Shown here in pieces: positions 11,053 through 18,753 of a stretch of 64,000 nucleotides of DNA (position 1 is the stretch's first letter; each line of letters opens with the position of its first letter). The DNA comes from Burkholderiales bacterium (lineage in GTDB: Bacteria; Pseudomonadota; Gammaproteobacteria; Burkholderiales; Burkholderiaceae_C), in NCBI GenBank assembly GCA_016702555.1, contig JADJDV010000007.1, forward strand, positions 844,636 to 908,635, given 5' to 3'. Made by a program: the position numbers and the translations under genes. The notes under the pieces are model-generated. The model searched no databases. It was not told where the DNA came from and worked only from the letters and a program-made list of their open reading frames with translations.

Positions 11053-11094
11053 GGCCTGTTAACGCTATTTCGGCATGGCCAAAAATAGCGTTAA
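11051..11094. repeat. Left part of a 52-bp palindrome split by the IS5 element
   Basis: The 20-base arm starting AGGGCCTGTTAACGC (11051-11070) is followed by a 12-base loop and the start of the second arm (AAATAGCGTTAA, to 11094). The arm is completed after the insertion sequence by CAGGCCCT at 12270-12277. Removing the IS and one TTAA duplicate restores a perfect 20-bp inverted repeat. It lies between the convergent xdhB and HAD genes, where a bidirectional terminator or a REP/MITE-like hairpin would be expected. Confidence 0.8.
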
Positions 11095-12265
11095 GGACGG
11101 TCTGAATAATTGACACGCGGATGTGCTTGGCTGTCCATTTTTTAGCTCTTGCTGGAAACTGAGACCTCGCCGGACGTTTTCGCCTTGCTCGGAGGTTTTT
11201 TGCTCTCCCGCAGGCCCTTTTGGCCCGCGCCGGGCGCACCTATGCCATCAACTTCTTGCGCGCCATCCACAGGTTGGCCAGGCCCAACAAGGTCACGATC
11301 TGCGCCGTGTTCTTCTTCAAACCCCGGTAGCGCACCTTCACATAGCCGAACTGGCACTTCACGACCCGAAACGGATGCTCGACCTTGGCGCGGATGCTGG
11401 CCTTGATGCGTTCGATCTGATCAAGCTTGCCTTCGATCGGATCGTCCTTGTCCAGCGCTTTGCGCTGGCCCGGCTTCATGGCCACATGCCAGGTGACACT
11501 TTCCTTGGCATCGGCTCGCTTGTCAGCACCCTGGAAGGCCGAGTCGCCAAAGGCATTGCTTTCTTCACCGTGCAGCAAGGCGTTGGCCTCAACGATGTCA
11601 TGCACGTTGCCTGCCGTGCCACGCACGCTGTGCGTCAAGCCTGAGTCGGCGTCCACACCGATGTGCGTCTTCATCCCAAAGTACCAGTTGTTGCCCTTCT
11701 TGCTGGAGCGCATCTGGGCATCGCGCGCGTTGTCCTTGTTCTTGGTGGAGCTGGGCGCAGCAATCAAGGTGGCGTCCACGGCGGTGCCAGCCTTGAGCAG
11801 CAATCCCTTGGCGATGAGCAGCTCGTTGATGAGCTTGAACATCTGCTCGGCCAGCTTGTGCTGCTCCAGCAGGTGACGAAAGCGCAAGATGGTGCTCTCG
11901 TCGGGCAGGCGCGTATGCCAGTTGTCCAGGCCCGCAAACTCGCGGTACAGCGGCACGTCGTGCAAGGCTTCTTCCATGGCCGGATCGCTCAGGGTGAACC
12001 ACTGCTGCATGAAGTGAATGCGCAGCATGGCTTCAACCGCAAAGGGCTGACGCCCGCGTCGGCCAGCCTCAGGGGCATATGGCGCGATCAAGGCCACCAG
12101 ATCGGCCCAAGGCACCACGGCATTCATCTCATCGAGAAAGCGCCGCTTGCGCGTGCGCTTGACACTCAGGTTCAGGCCAAGGTCTGATTGCTTCATGGCG
12201 CTCAATTGTCCCAAAGACGCTACATCTTGCATAGCATGAGATCTGCAGATTTGTGCAGACCTTCC
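11095..12265 (-). mobile_element. IS5-family insertion sequence, intact copy
   Basis: 1171-bp element with imperfect terminal inverted repeats. The transposase-proximal end reads GGAAGGTCTGCACAAATC and the other end GGACGGTCTGAATAATTG. It is flanked by a 4-bp TTAA target duplication (11091-11094 and 12266-12269), which fits the YTAR preference of the IS5 group. One intact transposase gene lies inside on the minus strand. A second, decayed copy sits at 39608-40775 in the opposite orientation. Two such copies in inverse orientation can recombine and invert the roughly 27 kb between them. Confidence 0.93.
11240..12196 (-). CDS. IS5-family DDE transposase
   Basis: 318-residue transposase. The N-terminal DUF772-type domain (RKRRFLDEM, then PFAVEAMLRIHFMQQWF) is followed by the DDE catalytic core: first Asp in GTAVDATLIAAPSS, second in [13 protein letters not shown], and the C-terminal Glu in the region [14 protein letters not shown], with the Y-x2-R-type segment expected of the group. 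I chose the Met at 12196 (MKQSDLGLN), which matches usual family starts; an in-frame ATG at 12232 would add twelve residues. The frame is complete and the ends and target duplication are intact, so this copy is probably the functional one. Confidence 0.93.
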   Translation of the reverse strand: MKQSDLGLNLSVKRTRKRRFLDEMNAVVPWADLVALIAPYAPEAGRRGRQPFAVEAMLRIHFMQQWFTLSDPAMEEALHDVPLYREFAGLDNWHTRLPDESTILRFRHLLEQHKLAEQMFKLINELLIAKGLLLKAGTAVDATLIAAPSSTKNKDNARDAQMRSSKKGNNWYFGMKTHIGVDADSGLTHSVRGTAGNVHDIVEANALLHGEESNAFGDSAFQGADKRADAKESVTWHVAMKPGQRKALDKDDPIEGKLDQIERIKASIRAKVEHPFRVVKCQFGYVKVRYRGLKKNTAQIVTLLGLANLWMARKKLMA

Positions 12266-12279
12266 TTAACAGGCCCTAA

Positions 12280-13014
12280 TCAGGGCAGCTCGGCGCCGAG
12301 CCGGCGGCACAGCGCATCGAGGTCGGCCACCGCCAGGTGCGGCGCGGCGCCGATTGCGTCCGGCCAGACCGCTTGCGCGCGATTGACCCAGGCCACCTGC
12401 ATGCCCACGGCCAGCGCGCCGGCGCCGTCCAGGTGCGCGTCGTCGCCGATGTGCAGCACCTGCGACGGCGCCACGCCGGCCGCCTGCGCGCCGGCCTCGA
12501 ACATGCGCGGATCGGGCTTGCCGACGCCCGCCGACACCGGGTTGACGGCGTCGTGGAAGAAATGCCCGATGCCGACCCGGTGCACGTCGGCGTTGCCGTT
12601 GGTCAGCGCGACGATGCGAAAGCGCGCACTGAGCCAGGTCAGCGCCGGCAGCGCATCGTCGTACAGCACGACGCGCTGGCGCTCCTGGTAGAACACCTCG
12701 AAGGCCGGCTCGGCCAGGCGCGTGTCCTCGCCGGCCCGTGCCAGCAGTTGCCGGATCGCCTCGCGCCGCAGGCCGCCGAGGTCGTGCGGGTTGTCGGACC
12801 GGACGGCCAGGGCGGCGCGGCGGGCGGCCTTGGCCGCCTCGGCATCGCGCGCCAGCGCGCCGCTTCTGGGCGCGTGCTGGTCGAGCCAGTCGCGCAGCCG
12901 CCTTTCAGCGCGCTCGATGGTCGGCCACACCGGCCACAAGGTGTCGTCGAGGTCGAGCGTGATGGCGCGGATGCGTGTCACGTCGAGGCTGGGTTTGAGT
13001 TGATTCATGTCCAA
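12280..13014 (-). CDS. HAD-superfamily hydrolase (phosphatase, subfamily IA)
   Basis: 244-residue HAD phosphatase. Motif I is LDLDDTLWP with nucleophile Asp21 and general acid Asp23, motif II is VALTNGNAD, motif III carries the Lys in VGKPDPRMF, and motif IV is HIGDDAHLDGAGA. A helical cap lies between motifs I and II. Such proteins act on small phosphorylated metabolites; some, like YjjG, clean up nucleotides. The true substrate cannot be read from sequence. The gene is convergent with xdhB across the IS-interrupted palindrome and divergent from hemH. The start is either Met1 or the MNQ two residues later. Confidence 0.88.
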   Translation of the reverse strand: MDMNQLKPSLDVTRIRAITLDLDDTLWPVWPTIERAERRLRDWLDQHAPRSGALARDAEAAKAARRAALAVRSDNPHDLGGLRREAIRQLLARAGEDTRLAEPAFEVFYQERQRVVLYDDALPALTWLSARFRIVALTNGNADVHRVGIGHFFHDAVNPVSAGVGKPDPRMFEAGAQAAGVAPSQVLHIGDDAHLDGAGALAVGMQVAWVNRAQAVWPDAIGAAPHLAVADLDALCRRLGAELP

Positions 13015-13101
13015 TGTTGCAACCAGAACACAGTGGTCAGGCGGCCGCGGAGCAGGCCAGTCGGGGATGCCGTGGCCTCAACTCGCGCCGGCTGCTGGCA
13101 T

Positions 13102-13142
13102 CGTCCCCCTTGGGGGAAGGCGGCCGCCGGCCGACTCAGGGG
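13102..13142. repeat. Dispersed G/C hairpin repeat, copy 1
   Basis: A roughly 41-bp element with core GTCCCCCTTGGGGGAAGGC, then GGCCG and GACTCAGGGG. It recurs in near-identical form at 55372-55417. The CCCCC/GGGGG arms can fold. It lies between the divergent HAD and hemH genes. Elements of this appearance are scattered in Comamonadaceae genomes; that is recollection, not a search. Confidence 0.6.
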
Positions 13143-13164
13143 CTAATCTGCTCCAGAATAGCGC

Positions 13165-14256
13165 ATGCGTTTTCGACCCGAACCCGCCCACCGGCACGGG
13201 CAGCCGGCGCGCACCGGCGTGCTGCTGTGCAACCTGGGCACGCCCGATGCGCCGACGCCGGCCGCGACACGCCGCTACCTGGCGGAATTCCTGAGTGACC
13301 CGCGCGTGGTGGAGATTCCCGCCGCGGCCTGGAAGCCGATCCTGCACGGCATCATCCTGCGCACGCGACCCAAGCGGTCGGCCGCCAAGTACCGCGCCAT
13401 CTGGACTGAAGAGGGCTCGCCGCTGCTGGTGTGGAGCCGCAAGCAGGCGGCGCTGCTGCGCGGCTACCTGGGTGAGCGCGGGCACCAGGTCAGCGTGCGG
13501 CTGGGCATGCGCTACGGCCAGCCCTCGATCGCCGCGCAGCTCGATGAGCTGAAGGCCGAGGGCTGCACGCGCGTGCTGGTGCTGCCGCTGTACCCGCAGT
13601 ATTCGGGCACCACCACCGCCAGCGTGATCGATGCCGTCGGCGCCTGGGCACGCCAGCAGCGCCAGGTGCCCGAGCTGCGCTTCGTCAACCGCTTCCACGA
13701 CGATCCCGGCTACATCCGCGCGCTGGCGCAGACGGTGCAGCAGCACTGGCAGCGCCATGGCCGCGGTGGCCTGCTGCTGATGAGCTTTCACGGCGTGCCC
13801 GAGCGCACGCTGCAACTGGGCGACCCCTACCACTGCGAATGCCTGAAGACCGCGCGCCTGCTGGCCGAGCGGCTGGCGCTGAAGGAGGGCGAGTGGCGCG
13901 TCAGCTTCCAGTCGCGCTTTGGCCGCGCCAAGTGGCTGGAGCCGGCCACCCAGCATGTGCTGACCGAACTTGGCGCCGCCGGCACCGCGCGCGTCGACGT
14001 CATCTGCCCCGGCTTCGTCAGCGACTGCCTGGAGACGCTGGAGGAGATCGCCATCGAAGGGCGCCAGGACTTCCAGGCCGCCGGCGGGCAGGAACTGCAC
14101 TACATCGCCTGCCTCAACGACCACCCGGCCTGGATCGCGGCGCTGACCGAACTGGCGCAGGACCACCTGCAGGGCTGGCGCACGCAGGGCGCGGTCGATG
14201 CCGAAGCGTTGGCGCAATCGCAGGCGCGCGCGCTGGCGCTGGGCGCGCAGCAGTAA
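13165..14256 (+). CDS. hemH: Ferrochelatase
   Basis: 363-residue enzyme of the last haem-synthesis step, inserting Fe2+ into protoporphyrin IX at the inner face of the cytoplasmic membrane. Conserved stretches are visible: VLLCNLGTPDAP near the N-terminus, PLYPQYSGTTTAS in the middle, the catalytic-site His in LMSFHGVPERTL (about residue 210), and CPGFVSDCLETLEE with the metal-site Glu (about 290). Length is normal for proteobacteria. The first 18 residues before the conserved core are variable, so a slightly later start is possible. It is divergent from the HAD gene and about 157 bp upstream of the TRAP cluster, probably independent of it. Confidence 0.95.
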   Translation: MRFRPEPAHRHGQPARTGVLLCNLGTPDAPTPAATRRYLAEFLSDPRVVEIPAAAWKPILHGIILRTRPKRSAAKYRAIWTEEGSPLLVWSRKQAALLRGYLGERGHQVSVRLGMRYGQPSIAAQLDELKAEGCTRVLVLPLYPQYSGTTTASVIDAVGAWARQQRQVPELRFVNRFHDDPGYIRALAQTVQQHWQRHGRGGLLLMSFHGVPERTLQLGDPYHCECLKTARLLAERLALKEGEWRVSFQSRFGRAKWLEPATQHVLTELGAAGTARVDVICPGFVSDCLETLEEIAIEGRQDFQAAGGQELHYIACLNDHPAWIAALTELAQDHLQGWRTQGAVDAEALAQSQARALALGAQQ

Positions 14257-14382
14257 AACCAACTCGTCGGCGCGTCGCCCGCGCGCCGAAGCCAACACCG
14301 CAGCCGGGGTCAATCAGTCATTGCGCAACAATGGCAGTATTAAAGACCGCAGAACAAGCAACAACCACCGAGGAGAACAAGC

Positions 14383-14421
14383 ATGCGATCTGCTTTGCGC
14401 GCGGGAGATGCGGATGTTTGA
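14383..14421 (+). other. Possible 12-codon leader ORF overlapping dctQ start
   Basis: A strong Shine-Dalgarno AGGAG (14371-14375) lies seven bases before an ATG that opens only 12 codons (MRSALRAGDADV) and stops at 14421, eight bases inside the dctQ reading frame. No SD this strong serves dctQ itself, which has only GGGAG within this ORF. This could be a leader peptide coupling translation into the TRAP operon. It could also be a sequencing frameshift that cut off the true N-terminus of dctQ. Confidence 0.3.
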
Positions 14422-14977
14422 AAAGCTGGCGCGGGGCACCAAGCGCGGCTTCGAGGCGCTGATCGTCATCTGCCTGGCGGTGATGGGCATCCTGGTGTTT
14501 GGCAATGTGGTGCTGCGCTACGCCTTCAACTCGGGCATTGCCATTTCTGAAGAGCTTTCGCGCCTGCTGTTCGTGTGGCTGATCTTCATGGGCGCGGTGC
14601 TGGCCTCGGCCGAGCGCATCCACATCGGTTTCGACACCCTGCAGCGCGCCGCCGGCCCGCGCTGGCGGCGCGTGCTGGTGGTGTTCTCGGGCCTGCTGAT
14701 CCTGGCCGGTTGCGGCATCTTCATCGTCGGCGGCTGGAAGCAGACGCTGATCAACCTCGGCAACAGCTACCCGGTGCTGGGCATTTCCTACGCCTGGCTG
14801 TATGGCGTCGGCCTGGTGTTCGGCGTGGCGCTGATCTTTCCGGTGGTCCACAACATCGGGCGCGCCCTGCGCGGGGACGATGAGGACCTGACCCAGGATC
14901 TGGGCGATCGCATCCAGCACGCCGCCGAGCAGATGGAAGCCGATGCCACGCCCGGCCGGGCGCGCGACGCCTCATGA
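14414..14977 (+). CDS. TRAP transporter small permease (DctQ family)
   Basis: 187-residue membrane protein with four predicted spans (roughly residues 12-35, 45-65, 84-106 and 126-150) and the DctQ hallmark EELSRLLFVWLIFMGAV. It pairs with the DctM subunit to make a sodium- or proton-driven, binding-protein-dependent importer of organic acids. The hydrophilic C-terminal tail (LRGDDEDLTQDLGDR onward) is cytoplasmic. I start at 14414 with GGGAG six bases upstream; an in-frame ATG at 14408 is an alternative. Its last codons overlap dctM by ATGA. Confidence 0.88.
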   Translation: MFEKLARGTKRGFEALIVICLAVMGILVFGNVVLRYAFNSGIAISEELSRLLFVWLIFMGAVLASAERIHIGFDTLQRAAGPRWRRVLVVFSGLLILAGCGIFIVGGWKQTLINLGNSYPVLGISYAWLYGVGLVFGVALIFPVVHNIGRALRGDDEDLTQDLGDRIQHAAEQMEADATPGRARDAS

Positions 14978-16251
14978 CGGCGCTGGTCTTTCTCGGTTCG
15001 CTGCTGGGCCTGATCGGCCTGGGCGTGCCGATCGCCTTCGCGCTGATGTTCGCCGGCATCGCGCTGATGCTGGTGACCGGGCAGTTCGACGCCCAGATCG
15101 TGGTGCAGAACGCCATCGCCGGCGCCGACAACTTCGTGCTGATGGCGGTGCCCTTCTTCATCCTGGCGGGCGAGTTCATGAACGCCGGCGGGCTGTCCAA
15201 GCGCATCGTCGACATGGCCGGTGCCTTCGTCGGCCACCTGCGCGGCGGCCTAGGCTACGTGGCGATCTTCGCCGGCATCCTGCTGGCCAGCCTGTCGGGC
15301 TCGGCGGTGGCCGACACCGCGGCGCTGGCGGCGATCCTGGTGCCGATGATGCGTCAGGCCGGCTACGACCCGGCGCGCGCCTGCGGCTTGATGGCGGCCA
15401 GCGGCATCATCGCGCCGGTGATCCCGCCCTCGATCGGCTTCCTGATCTTCGGCGTGGTTGCCAACGTCTCGATCACGCGCCTGTTCCTGGCCGGCATCGT
15501 GCCTGGCCTGATGATGGGCCTGGTGCTGGTGGTCAGCTGGTGGGTGGTGGCGCGGCGCCAGCAGGTGGCGATCTCGCCGCGCGTCGCCTGGGGCCGCCGC
15601 CTGGTGCTGCTGGGGCAGGGCGGCTGGGCGCTGATGCTGCCGGTGATCATCATCGGCGGCCTGCGCTTCGGCATCTTCACGCCGACCGAATCGGCGGTGG
15701 TGGCGGCCGCCTACGCGCTGTTCGTCGGCCTGGTGGTGTACCGCGAGCTGAATGCGCGCAGCATCTACGAATGCCTGCTGTCGACCGCGCGCACCACCGC
15801 GGTGGTGCTGCTGCTGGCGGCGCTGGCCATGGTGGCGTCCTACATGATCACCATCACCGACATCTCGGGCCAGATCGGCGGCTGGCTGCAAACCCTGTCG
15901 GAGCACCCGGTGGTGCTGATGGCGGCGATGATGGTGGTGGTGTTCTTCGCCGGCATGGTGCTGGACTTCATCCCCATCGTGCTGATCTTCACGCCGGTGT
16001 TCCTGCCCATCGTCACGGCGGCGGGGATCGATCCGGTGTACTTTGGCGTGGTGTTCATCATGAACTGCTCCATCGGCATGATCACGCCGCCGGTGGGTGT
16101 GGTGCTCAACGTCGTCAGCTCAGTCGGCAAGGTGAGCATCGCCGAGGCCACGCGCGGCATCGGGCCCTTCCTGCTGGCGCTGGTGGCCCTGCTGCTGCTG
16201 CTGATCCTGTTTCCGGCGCTGGTGACGGTGCCGGCCGAGTGGTGGCGCTGA
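14974..16251 (+). CDS. TRAP transporter large permease (DctM family)
   Basis: 425-residue polytopic protein with about 12 hydrophobic spans, the ion-coupled transport subunit of the TRAP system. Family landmarks are GVPIAFALMFAGIALML at the N-terminus, SGSAVADTAALAAILVP, PPSIGFLIFGVVANVS and the C-terminal NCSIGMITPPVGVVLNV. The start codon overlaps the dctQ stop. The receptor gene follows 40 bp later, giving the order Q-M-P instead of the commoner P-Q-M. The substrate is not evident; the neighbouring HmgA-family gene on the other strand is not enough to assign an aromatic acid. Confidence 0.93.
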   Translation: MTALVFLGSLLGLIGLGVPIAFALMFAGIALMLVTGQFDAQIVVQNAIAGADNFVLMAVPFFILAGEFMNAGGLSKRIVDMAGAFVGHLRGGLGYVAIFAGILLASLSGSAVADTAALAAILVPMMRQAGYDPARACGLMAASGIIAPVIPPSIGFLIFGVVANVSITRLFLAGIVPGLMMGLVLVVSWWVVARRQQVAISPRVAWGRRLVLLGQGGWALMLPVIIIGGLRFGIFTPTESAVVAAAYALFVGLVVYRELNARSIYECLLSTARTTAVVLLLAALAMVASYMITITDISGQIGGWLQTLSEHPVVLMAAMMVVVFFAGMVLDFIPIVLIFTPVFLPIVTAAGIDPVYFGVVFIMNCSIGMITPPVGVVLNVVSSVGKVSIAEATRGIGPFLLALVALLLLLILFPALVTVPAEWWR

Positions 16252-16291
16252 AAAGCGCTGCCGGTTAGCCTATTTTTCCAAGGAGACTGCC

Positions 16292-17275
16292 ATGAAATTC
16301 CGCAACACCCTCATGCTCGGCCTGCTGACGGCCGCCCTGTCGGGCCCGGCCTGGGCCGCGGTGAACGCCAAGTTCGCCGTCACCCTGCCCGAGAAATCGC
16401 ACCAGGGTCAGGGCGTGGCCAAGTTCGTCGAACTGGTCAAGGCCAAGAGCAAGGGCGAGATCGACATCAAGCCCTATTACGCTGGCGCCCTGGGCGACGA
16501 CGTCAAGGTCACCTCGGCGCTGCAGGGCGGCACGATCGAGTTCACGGTGCCGCAGACCACCACGCTGACCGGCATGGTCAAGGCCTACGAAATCCTGGAC
16601 TTCCCGTTCCTGTTCAAGGACTCGTCCGAGGCTGAAAAAGTGCTTGACGGCCCGATCGGCCAGAAGCTGATGGAGACGCTGCCGGCGCACGGCCTGGTCG
16701 GCCTGGCCTACTGGGAGAACGGCTTCTTCAACGCCACCAACAGCAAGCACCCGATCGCCAGGGTGGAGGATTTCAACGGCCTGAAATTCCGTTCGATTCA
16801 GGCCAAGATCACGCAGGAGACCATCAAGGCGCTGGGCGCCAACCCGGTGCCGCTGGCGGTGCCCGAGCTGTACACGGCGCTGGAGACGCGCACCATCGAC
16901 GGCCAGGGCACGCCCAACGCGGTGATCGCGGCGCTGAAGCTCTACGAGGTGCAGAAGTTCCTGTCGATCACCCAGCACACCTATGGTGCCTTCATCCCGC
17001 TGGTGTCCAAGAAGTTCTGGGACACGCTCAAGCCCGAGCAGCAGCAGATCCTGAAGGACGCCGCGGTCGAGGCGCGCAGCCACCAGCGCCAGGTGGCGCG
17101 GGCGCAGTCCGATGGGGCGCAGAAGACCATGATCGAGCGCGGCATCAAGGTGAACGAGGTCAGCGACGCCGAGCGCGCCCGCATGCGTGAGCGCGTGCAG
17201 CCGGTGTGGAAGATGTTCTCGTCCAGCGTCGGCCAGGATCTGGTCGATCAGGTCGAGGCGGCGCTGAAGAAGTAA
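16292..17275 (+). CDS. TRAP transporter solute-binding protein (DctP family)
   Basis: 327-residue periplasmic receptor for the adjacent TRAP permease. Residues 1-22 form a Sec signal peptide ending AWA, followed by the mature DctP fold. The family region around KFRSIQAKITQETIKALG and VPELYTALETRTIDGQ (about residues 165-205) carries the conserved Arg that salt-bridges carboxylate ligands. A good ribosome site (AAGGAGACTGCC) precedes the ATG. It closes the operon and is followed within 20 bp by a strong intrinsic terminator. Ligand unknown, probably an organic acid. Confidence 0.92.
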   Translation: MKFRNTLMLGLLTAALSGPAWAAVNAKFAVTLPEKSHQGQGVAKFVELVKAKSKGEIDIKPYYAGALGDDVKVTSALQGGTIEFTVPQTTTLTGMVKAYEILDFPFLFKDSSEAEKVLDGPIGQKLMETLPAHGLVGLAYWENGFFNATNSKHPIARVEDFNGLKFRSIQAKITQETIKALGANPVPLAVPELYTALETRTIDGQGTPNAVIAALKLYEVQKFLSITQHTYGAFIPLVSKKFWDTLKPEQQQILKDAAVEARSHQRQVARAQSDGAQKTMIERGIKVNEVSDAERARMRERVQPVWKMFSSSVGQDLVDQVEAALKK

Positions 17276-17293
17276 GCGCTTTTCGCCATCAAG

Positions 17294-17323
17294 AAGGGGC
17301 CGTCATTGCGACGGCCCCTTTTT
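17294..17323 (+). terminator. Rho-independent terminator after the TRAP operon
   Basis: Perfect 11-bp stem AAGGGGCCGTC / GACGGCCCCTT with loop ATTGC, running into TTTTT. It lies between dctP and the convergent dioxygenase gene and could serve both, although the T-tract favours the plus strand. Confidence 0.92.
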
Positions 17324-17333
17324 CATTCCTGCC

Positions 17334-18464
17334 TCACTCTTGCCAGGAATCCAGGTAGTCCGGCACCTTGACGGCCTGGGTGGCGTCGTCGAGTTCCAGC
17401 GGATAGCGCGAATCGATCATCACCGCTACCTCATCGGTGTACTTGCGCTCGCCCTGGTTGTTGGCCGCCGCGGCCGCGAAGGCCTTGGGGTGCGGGCCGT
17501 GGTGGAAGCCCGAGGGGTGCAGCGTGAACATGCCGGGCTTGATGTTGTCGCGGCTGAAGAACTCGCCCTGGTGATAGAAGATCGACTCGTCGAACTCGTC
17601 GTTGTTGTGGAAGAAGGGCACCTTCAGGGCGCCGGGGTCGCTCTCGATCGGGCGCGGCGCGAAGGTGCAGACGATGATGGTGTTCGACAGGAAGGTGGCG
17701 TGCACCGTGGGCGGCAGGTGGTAGCGGTCGGACAGCAGCTCGCGGATGTCGCGCCAGTTCAGCTTGACCGGCACGCAGTCGCCGTGCCAGCCGGCCGTGT
17801 CGAGGTAGTTGTAGGGGAAGGTCACGGTGGTGATCTGCTGGCGCCGCTTGGCGTGCACCCGGGTTTCCTTCTCGCTGTACTGGGCCTTGTAGGCGTCGTC
17901 GATCTTGGGCGTGTCGAGCACCGCCAGGTCGAACTGCGCGTGGTGGCCCAGGATGCCGCGCTCGGGCAGCACGAACAGGTCTTCGGTGGCCTCGATGGTC
18001 AGCACTTCGTTGCGCACCTGGGTTTCCAGCCGCCAGATGGTGCCGCGCGGGATGTTGATGTAGTCGCCCTCGCGATACGTCATGTGGCCATAGTCGCAAT
18101 AGAAGCTGCCCTCGCCCTGGTGGAAGAACAGGATCATGTCGCCGTCGCCGTTGCGCGCCAGATCGGGCATCGAGCGGTCGAACTTCCAGAAATGCACCTG
18201 GGTCTGCGCGTTGTGCATGAAGCGCTGCGCCTTCCACGGGCAGGGTTCGCTGTCACCCAGTTTGTTGAGGTCGAGCAGGGTCAGCTCCAGCGGGCCTTCC
18301 CACTGGGTCCAGCCGGTCGGCTTGTGCGTGTGCAGCACGTGGCTGGCCGGGCCGAAGAAGCCGTTGCGGCCGTGCTCGCGCTCGTACAGCCCGTGGGGGA
18401 TGTCGCAATGCGCCTGGCGTGTGTGAATGCCTTCGCGCAGTGGAAAGCTGATGTACTTCTTCAT
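17334..18464 (-). CDS. Homogentisate 1,2-dioxygenase family protein (HmgA-like)
   Basis: 376-residue cupin-type protein resembling homogentisate 1,2-dioxygenase, the Fe(II) enzyme that opens the ring of homogentisate in tyrosine breakdown. Family landmarks are GLYEREHGRNGFFGP near the N-terminus, a central WHGDCVPVKLNWRD block, and a C-terminal iron-site region with NNDEFDESIFYHQGEF and HPSGFHHGPHP. It is about 50-60 residues shorter than classical HmgA (about 430), and no fumarylacetoacetase or other tyrosine-pathway gene is adjacent. I therefore call the family and not the reaction. It appears to be transcribed alone. Confidence 0.75.
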   Translation of the reverse strand: MKKYISFPLREGIHTRQAHCDIPHGLYEREHGRNGFFGPASHVLHTHKPTGWTQWEGPLELTLLDLNKLGDSEPCPWKAQRFMHNAQTQVHFWKFDRSMPDLARNGDGDMILFFHQGEGSFYCDYGHMTYREGDYINIPRGTIWRLETQVRNEVLTIEATEDLFVLPERGILGHHAQFDLAVLDTPKIDDAYKAQYSEKETRVHAKRRQQITTVTFPYNYLDTAGWHGDCVPVKLNWRDIRELLSDRYHLPPTVHATFLSNTIIVCTFAPRPIESDPGALKVPFFHNNDEFDESIFYHQGEFFSRDNIKPGMFTLHPSGFHHGPHPKAFAAAAANNQGERKYTDEVAVMIDSRYPLELDDATQAVKVPDYLDSWQE

Positions 18465-18607
18465 GGCTCCGTCTCCTGTGGATTGGGTGGAACCATGTAT
18501 ATAAACAACTACTTAATCATTGCTTTGCGTAGGGGTACAAGACCCTGCTGGCAGTCGGGCGCCGCATGTCGAATGACTGCACCTGTAACGCCCTCAGCGT
18601 GCAGTTT

Positions 18608-18688
18608 GTAGGCTGGTGTTGAGCGCAGCGAAACCCAGCATGGAGCGTTTGCAAGAAGCTGGGTTTCGCTGCGCTCTACCCAGCCTAC
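18608..18688. repeat. 81-bp palindromic intergenic element, copy 1
   Basis: Inverted repeat: GTAGGCTGG...GAGCGCAGCGAAACCCAGC pairs with GCTGGGTTTCGCTGCGCTC...CCAGCCTAC. It lies in the 289-bp gap between the dioxygenase gene (start side) and the hydrolase gene (stop side); nothing else is evident in that gap. A related element with the same outer arms (AGGCTGGGTTA / TAACCCAGCCT) is at 60076-60152. It resembles a REP or terminator-like hairpin. Confidence 0.75.
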
Positions 18689-18753
18689 GCAGACTGGCGT
18701 CAATCCCGCGCCGTCAGGCGCGTCTTCAGCGGTCATCGAGCACGGCAAAGTCA

